Shown: piece after piece, positions 43,789 through 46,268 of the stretch
Position numbering within the stretch: position 1 is the stretch's first letter
Layout: each line of letters begins with the position of its first letter
Assembly: GCA_018398765.1 (NCBI GenBank)
Contig: JAHBMJ010000489.1
Span: 1-46,268, forward strand
Origin: Chromera velia
Lineage: Eukaryota > Sar > Chromeraceae
Reading direction: 5' to 3'
Length of the DNA: 46,268 nucleotides
The notes under the pieces: model-generated
Databases searched by the model: none
Told to the model about the DNA's origin: nothing
What the model saw: the letters and a program-made list of their open reading frames with translations, nothing else
Translations under genes and position numbers: made by a program

Positions 43789-45713
43789 CGATCGTGCTTC
43801 TTTCTTGATCAATGCATCTGCGTTGTGGCCATAAACCCTGTTGATTTCCAATCATATGTACCTCGACTGCGTCTACGTATGAGGGCACATCCTCTCTTTT
43901 CCCCCTTCCCCCCTCGCTCCTGTATCCCGTTGCCATAGGTTGGGGAAGGCGAAAAGTTCGTAATTGGGGCCTGAAAAATCCTGAGAACCTGCAGTCCATC
44001 TTTTCAGTCCGAGACATTCAGAGTCTCTGCCGCGCCCCCCCAGAGGAAGTCTCTGGCTTTACTTTTCTCACCCCATCGTCGCCCTCCTCTCACGACTGGT
44101 TTTCTCATTCGCTTTGGATCTTTTCGAAAACTCTTGCGGGAAGGATAGAAATATTTAGGGGCACAGACATACGTTGACTTTCCCTGTGTGAGGTGATTCA
44201 AAAGAGTAGTAGTTATACATCGATAGAAGAGCGCTCCCACCCACCTACCCACCCGCCCGCCCGCCCTTGTGTCTTACGTATGTGCAGGTTCATCCCATGA
44301 ATTGTTAACTTCGCTGACTCGAAGGAAGGAGACTCGATCAGGGAGAACACGTGAAGGGACCTCGAGGAGAGAGTGGGCGAGCGCGGTATGTCTGTTTCTG
44401 TATTGTTCGGCTCCCTCCTTCAAGTTGATCTCTTTTGTTTGGTTTCCCCTCTCGCAAGCCGCCTCGAGAGGGCTTTCTCTGACTGGTTAGAGACATTCAC
44501 AGGTGCGGTTTGAGGATACTGTGCGGCAGGCACCTACCATCACATTCAGATAATTGTTCGCCTTTTGCTGCTGGGAAGTTCCCTGAGAGAAGCTCGCGAG
44601 GCCGGATTCCTCGATCTGAAGCCATTAGGGTGGACCTCTACAAAGACCGCGTTCTCCCCTGTGATCTTCTCGTTTAAGCCAATGCACCTCCCTGTATCTC
44701 TCGATCATCGCATATCATTTTTCAGGAGGGAGGCGGATTAACGGAAGCGGGGGGTGGGGGGGACTGCACCGTACGTGAACATGCATAGAGTTTCTGCAGG
44801 ACGTTTTGGAGGAGGCTCTGAGTGAGGCAAGCAGGAAGAGAGAGAGAGAGGAGATCGTCGGCGACGTTTTCGATCGTTCACGGGGACAATGGCAGGCTAC
44901 CAGCAAGCGAAGGTCCGCACTGCCGACTTGGTTTATCCTATTGTGTCGATAAAAGAGAATTAACACGATTGCTAGCTAAATTGAAAGACAGCCAAAGAAA
45001 TAAATTGAAATAAATTCTACAGAAATGATTAGAAACGATTCCTGTGCCCCGCTTCAGCAGTGTGGAGTCACGCTTGTGCGTTGTGTTTTGGCTAGATTTG
45101 TTCTTGTCTTTCTATCCCATCAATTCTTTTTCCATGATGTGCGGCTCGTTGATTGGGGCATTTATCGCTGATCGAATTGAATCTGCCTGCTTCTTCTGAG
45201 CTCCATGCCGGCCTGCGTGTAGTCGCCCTCTCTTGCGTCATGACGATACTTGGAGAAAGCAGGGTCAAGCACGTGCAGCTAGTCTGATTGGTGCACTTTC
45301 TTTCCGAGTGGATATACGTACGTCTTTGTTGATGGAGAAGCGTCATCCTGTTCCTCTTCCGGTCCAGCTGCCTCTTGAGTTGAAGTTCTCCTGTTTCCGC
45401 GGAAACGGTCCACAGAGAAGAAGGGAATACAGAGAAGGTCGGGCAAACAATTTCAGCTCTGTTCAATGCTTGCATGACACCCCCCTCCTCTGGTTTTCCA
45501 CTGTTTTTTACTTTCCACTTTTTGTCTCGTATGCCTGGCTTTTGTACAGCATCCTACTTTCAGCCTGGCCTGGCTTCTTTTTCAAGAAACCCTTTGTCCC
45601 GGTGAATAGCAAGAGATCTTCAATATTTGCGTTAGTAAACCCACTTATATATTTTTGCATAACTATGTATGTTTCAAAGGGTTTCGCCTTTGCTCGCCTT
45701 CACTACGCACTGG
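43789..45713. repeat. 1.93-kb tandem unit, copy 2
   Basis: Roughly 93-95% identical by eye to copy 1; period to copy 3 is 1925 bp. At the two exon-donor positions the GT of copy 1 reads GC here (44377-44378 and 44827-44828). Confidence 0.9.
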
Positions 45714-46268
45714 CGATTGTGCTTCTTTCTTGATCGATGCATCTGTATTGTGGCCACAACTCCTGTTGAATTCCGATCGTGTGTACCTCGACTGCGTCTA
45801 AGTATGAAGGCAGATCCTCTCTTTTCCCCCTTCCCCCCTCGCTCCTGTATCCCGTTGCCATAGGTTGGGGAAGGCGAAAAGTTCGTAATTAGGGCCTGAA
45901 AAATCCTGAGAACCTGCAGTCCATCTTTTCAGTCCGAGACATTCAGAGTCTCTGCCGCGCCCCCCCAGAGGAAGTCTCTGGCTTTACTTTTCTCACCCCA
46001 CCGTCGCCCTCCTCTCACGACTGGTTTTCTCATTCGCTTTGGATCTTTTCGAAAACTCTTGCGGGAAGGATAGAAATATTTAGGGGCACAGACATACGTT
46101 GACTTTCCCTGTGTGAGGTGATTCAAAAGAGTAGTAGTTATACATCGATAGAAGAGCGCTCCCACCCACCCACCCACCCGCCCGCCCGCCCTTGTGTCTT
46201 ACGTACGTGCAGGTTCATCCCATGAATTGTTAACTTCGCTGACTCGAAGGAAGGAGACTCGATCAGGG
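45714..46268. repeat. 1.93-kb tandem unit, copy 3 (cut by window end)
   Basis: First 555 bases of a third unit, closer to copy 2 than to copy 1 (for example shared GTTGACTTTCCCTGTGTGAG). The array therefore continues past the window. Confidence 0.9.

Overview
This is a nuclear window from an intron-rich, repeat-rich protist. A chromerid alveolate, most likely Chromera velia or a close relative, fits best. That is an inference from style, not a search: introns packed with (TCTG)n, (CT)n and (TG)n, splice acceptors that almost always read TGCAG, many TGCATGCA palindromes, and very long low-complexity proteins. There is no operon logic and no bacterial or viral feature.

Layout. 1-2728 (+): the last four exons of an ATM/Tel1-type checkpoint kinase, ending in a complete FATC domain. 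3065-5470 (minus): a nest of 5'-truncated non-LTR retrotransposons, one keeping the C-terminal zinc knuckle of its polyprotein. 6414-6972: a hAT-like non-autonomous element. 8160-9710 (+): a degraded gene of unknown function. 10020-10400: a 0.4 kb pure pyrimidine tract. 12332-14164 (+): a gene with a ubiquitin-like domain split over two exons, followed by a Cys-rich module with an in-frame TAG. 14679-14933: a TA-flanked MITE. 16787-19505: a roughly 31-bp minisatellite split by an element with 337/334-bp direct repeats (LTR-like). 20227-20251: an assembly gap. 20969-28612 (+): the main gene, a predicted 2128-aa protein joining a DOT1-like methyltransferase to two CW zinc fingers. 29585-35610: two tRNA-headed SINE-like copies around a 79-bp minisatellite and a retroelement zinc-knuckle remnant. 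36341-36597 (minus): a possible small ER membrane protein. 36786-39745 (minus): a divergent CMGC-type protein kinase or pseudokinase with an in-frame TGA. 40432-40748: a GTTAC-rich inverted-repeat element. 41856 to the end: a head-to-tail array of a 1.93-kb unit, two full copies and one cut by the window edge, that carries small splice-bounded exons.

The most exciting item is the DOT1-like plus double-CW protein. All five exons join in phase (6387 nt, divisible by 3), and splicing rebuilds the first CW domain exactly across two introns. It would be a chromatin writer and histone-mark reader in one chain. The nearby ATM/Tel1 kinase also belongs to chromosome biology, but nothing here shows that the two are linked. 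Splice sites were assigned by eye from GT-AG rules, phase and family motifs; no transcript evidence was available.
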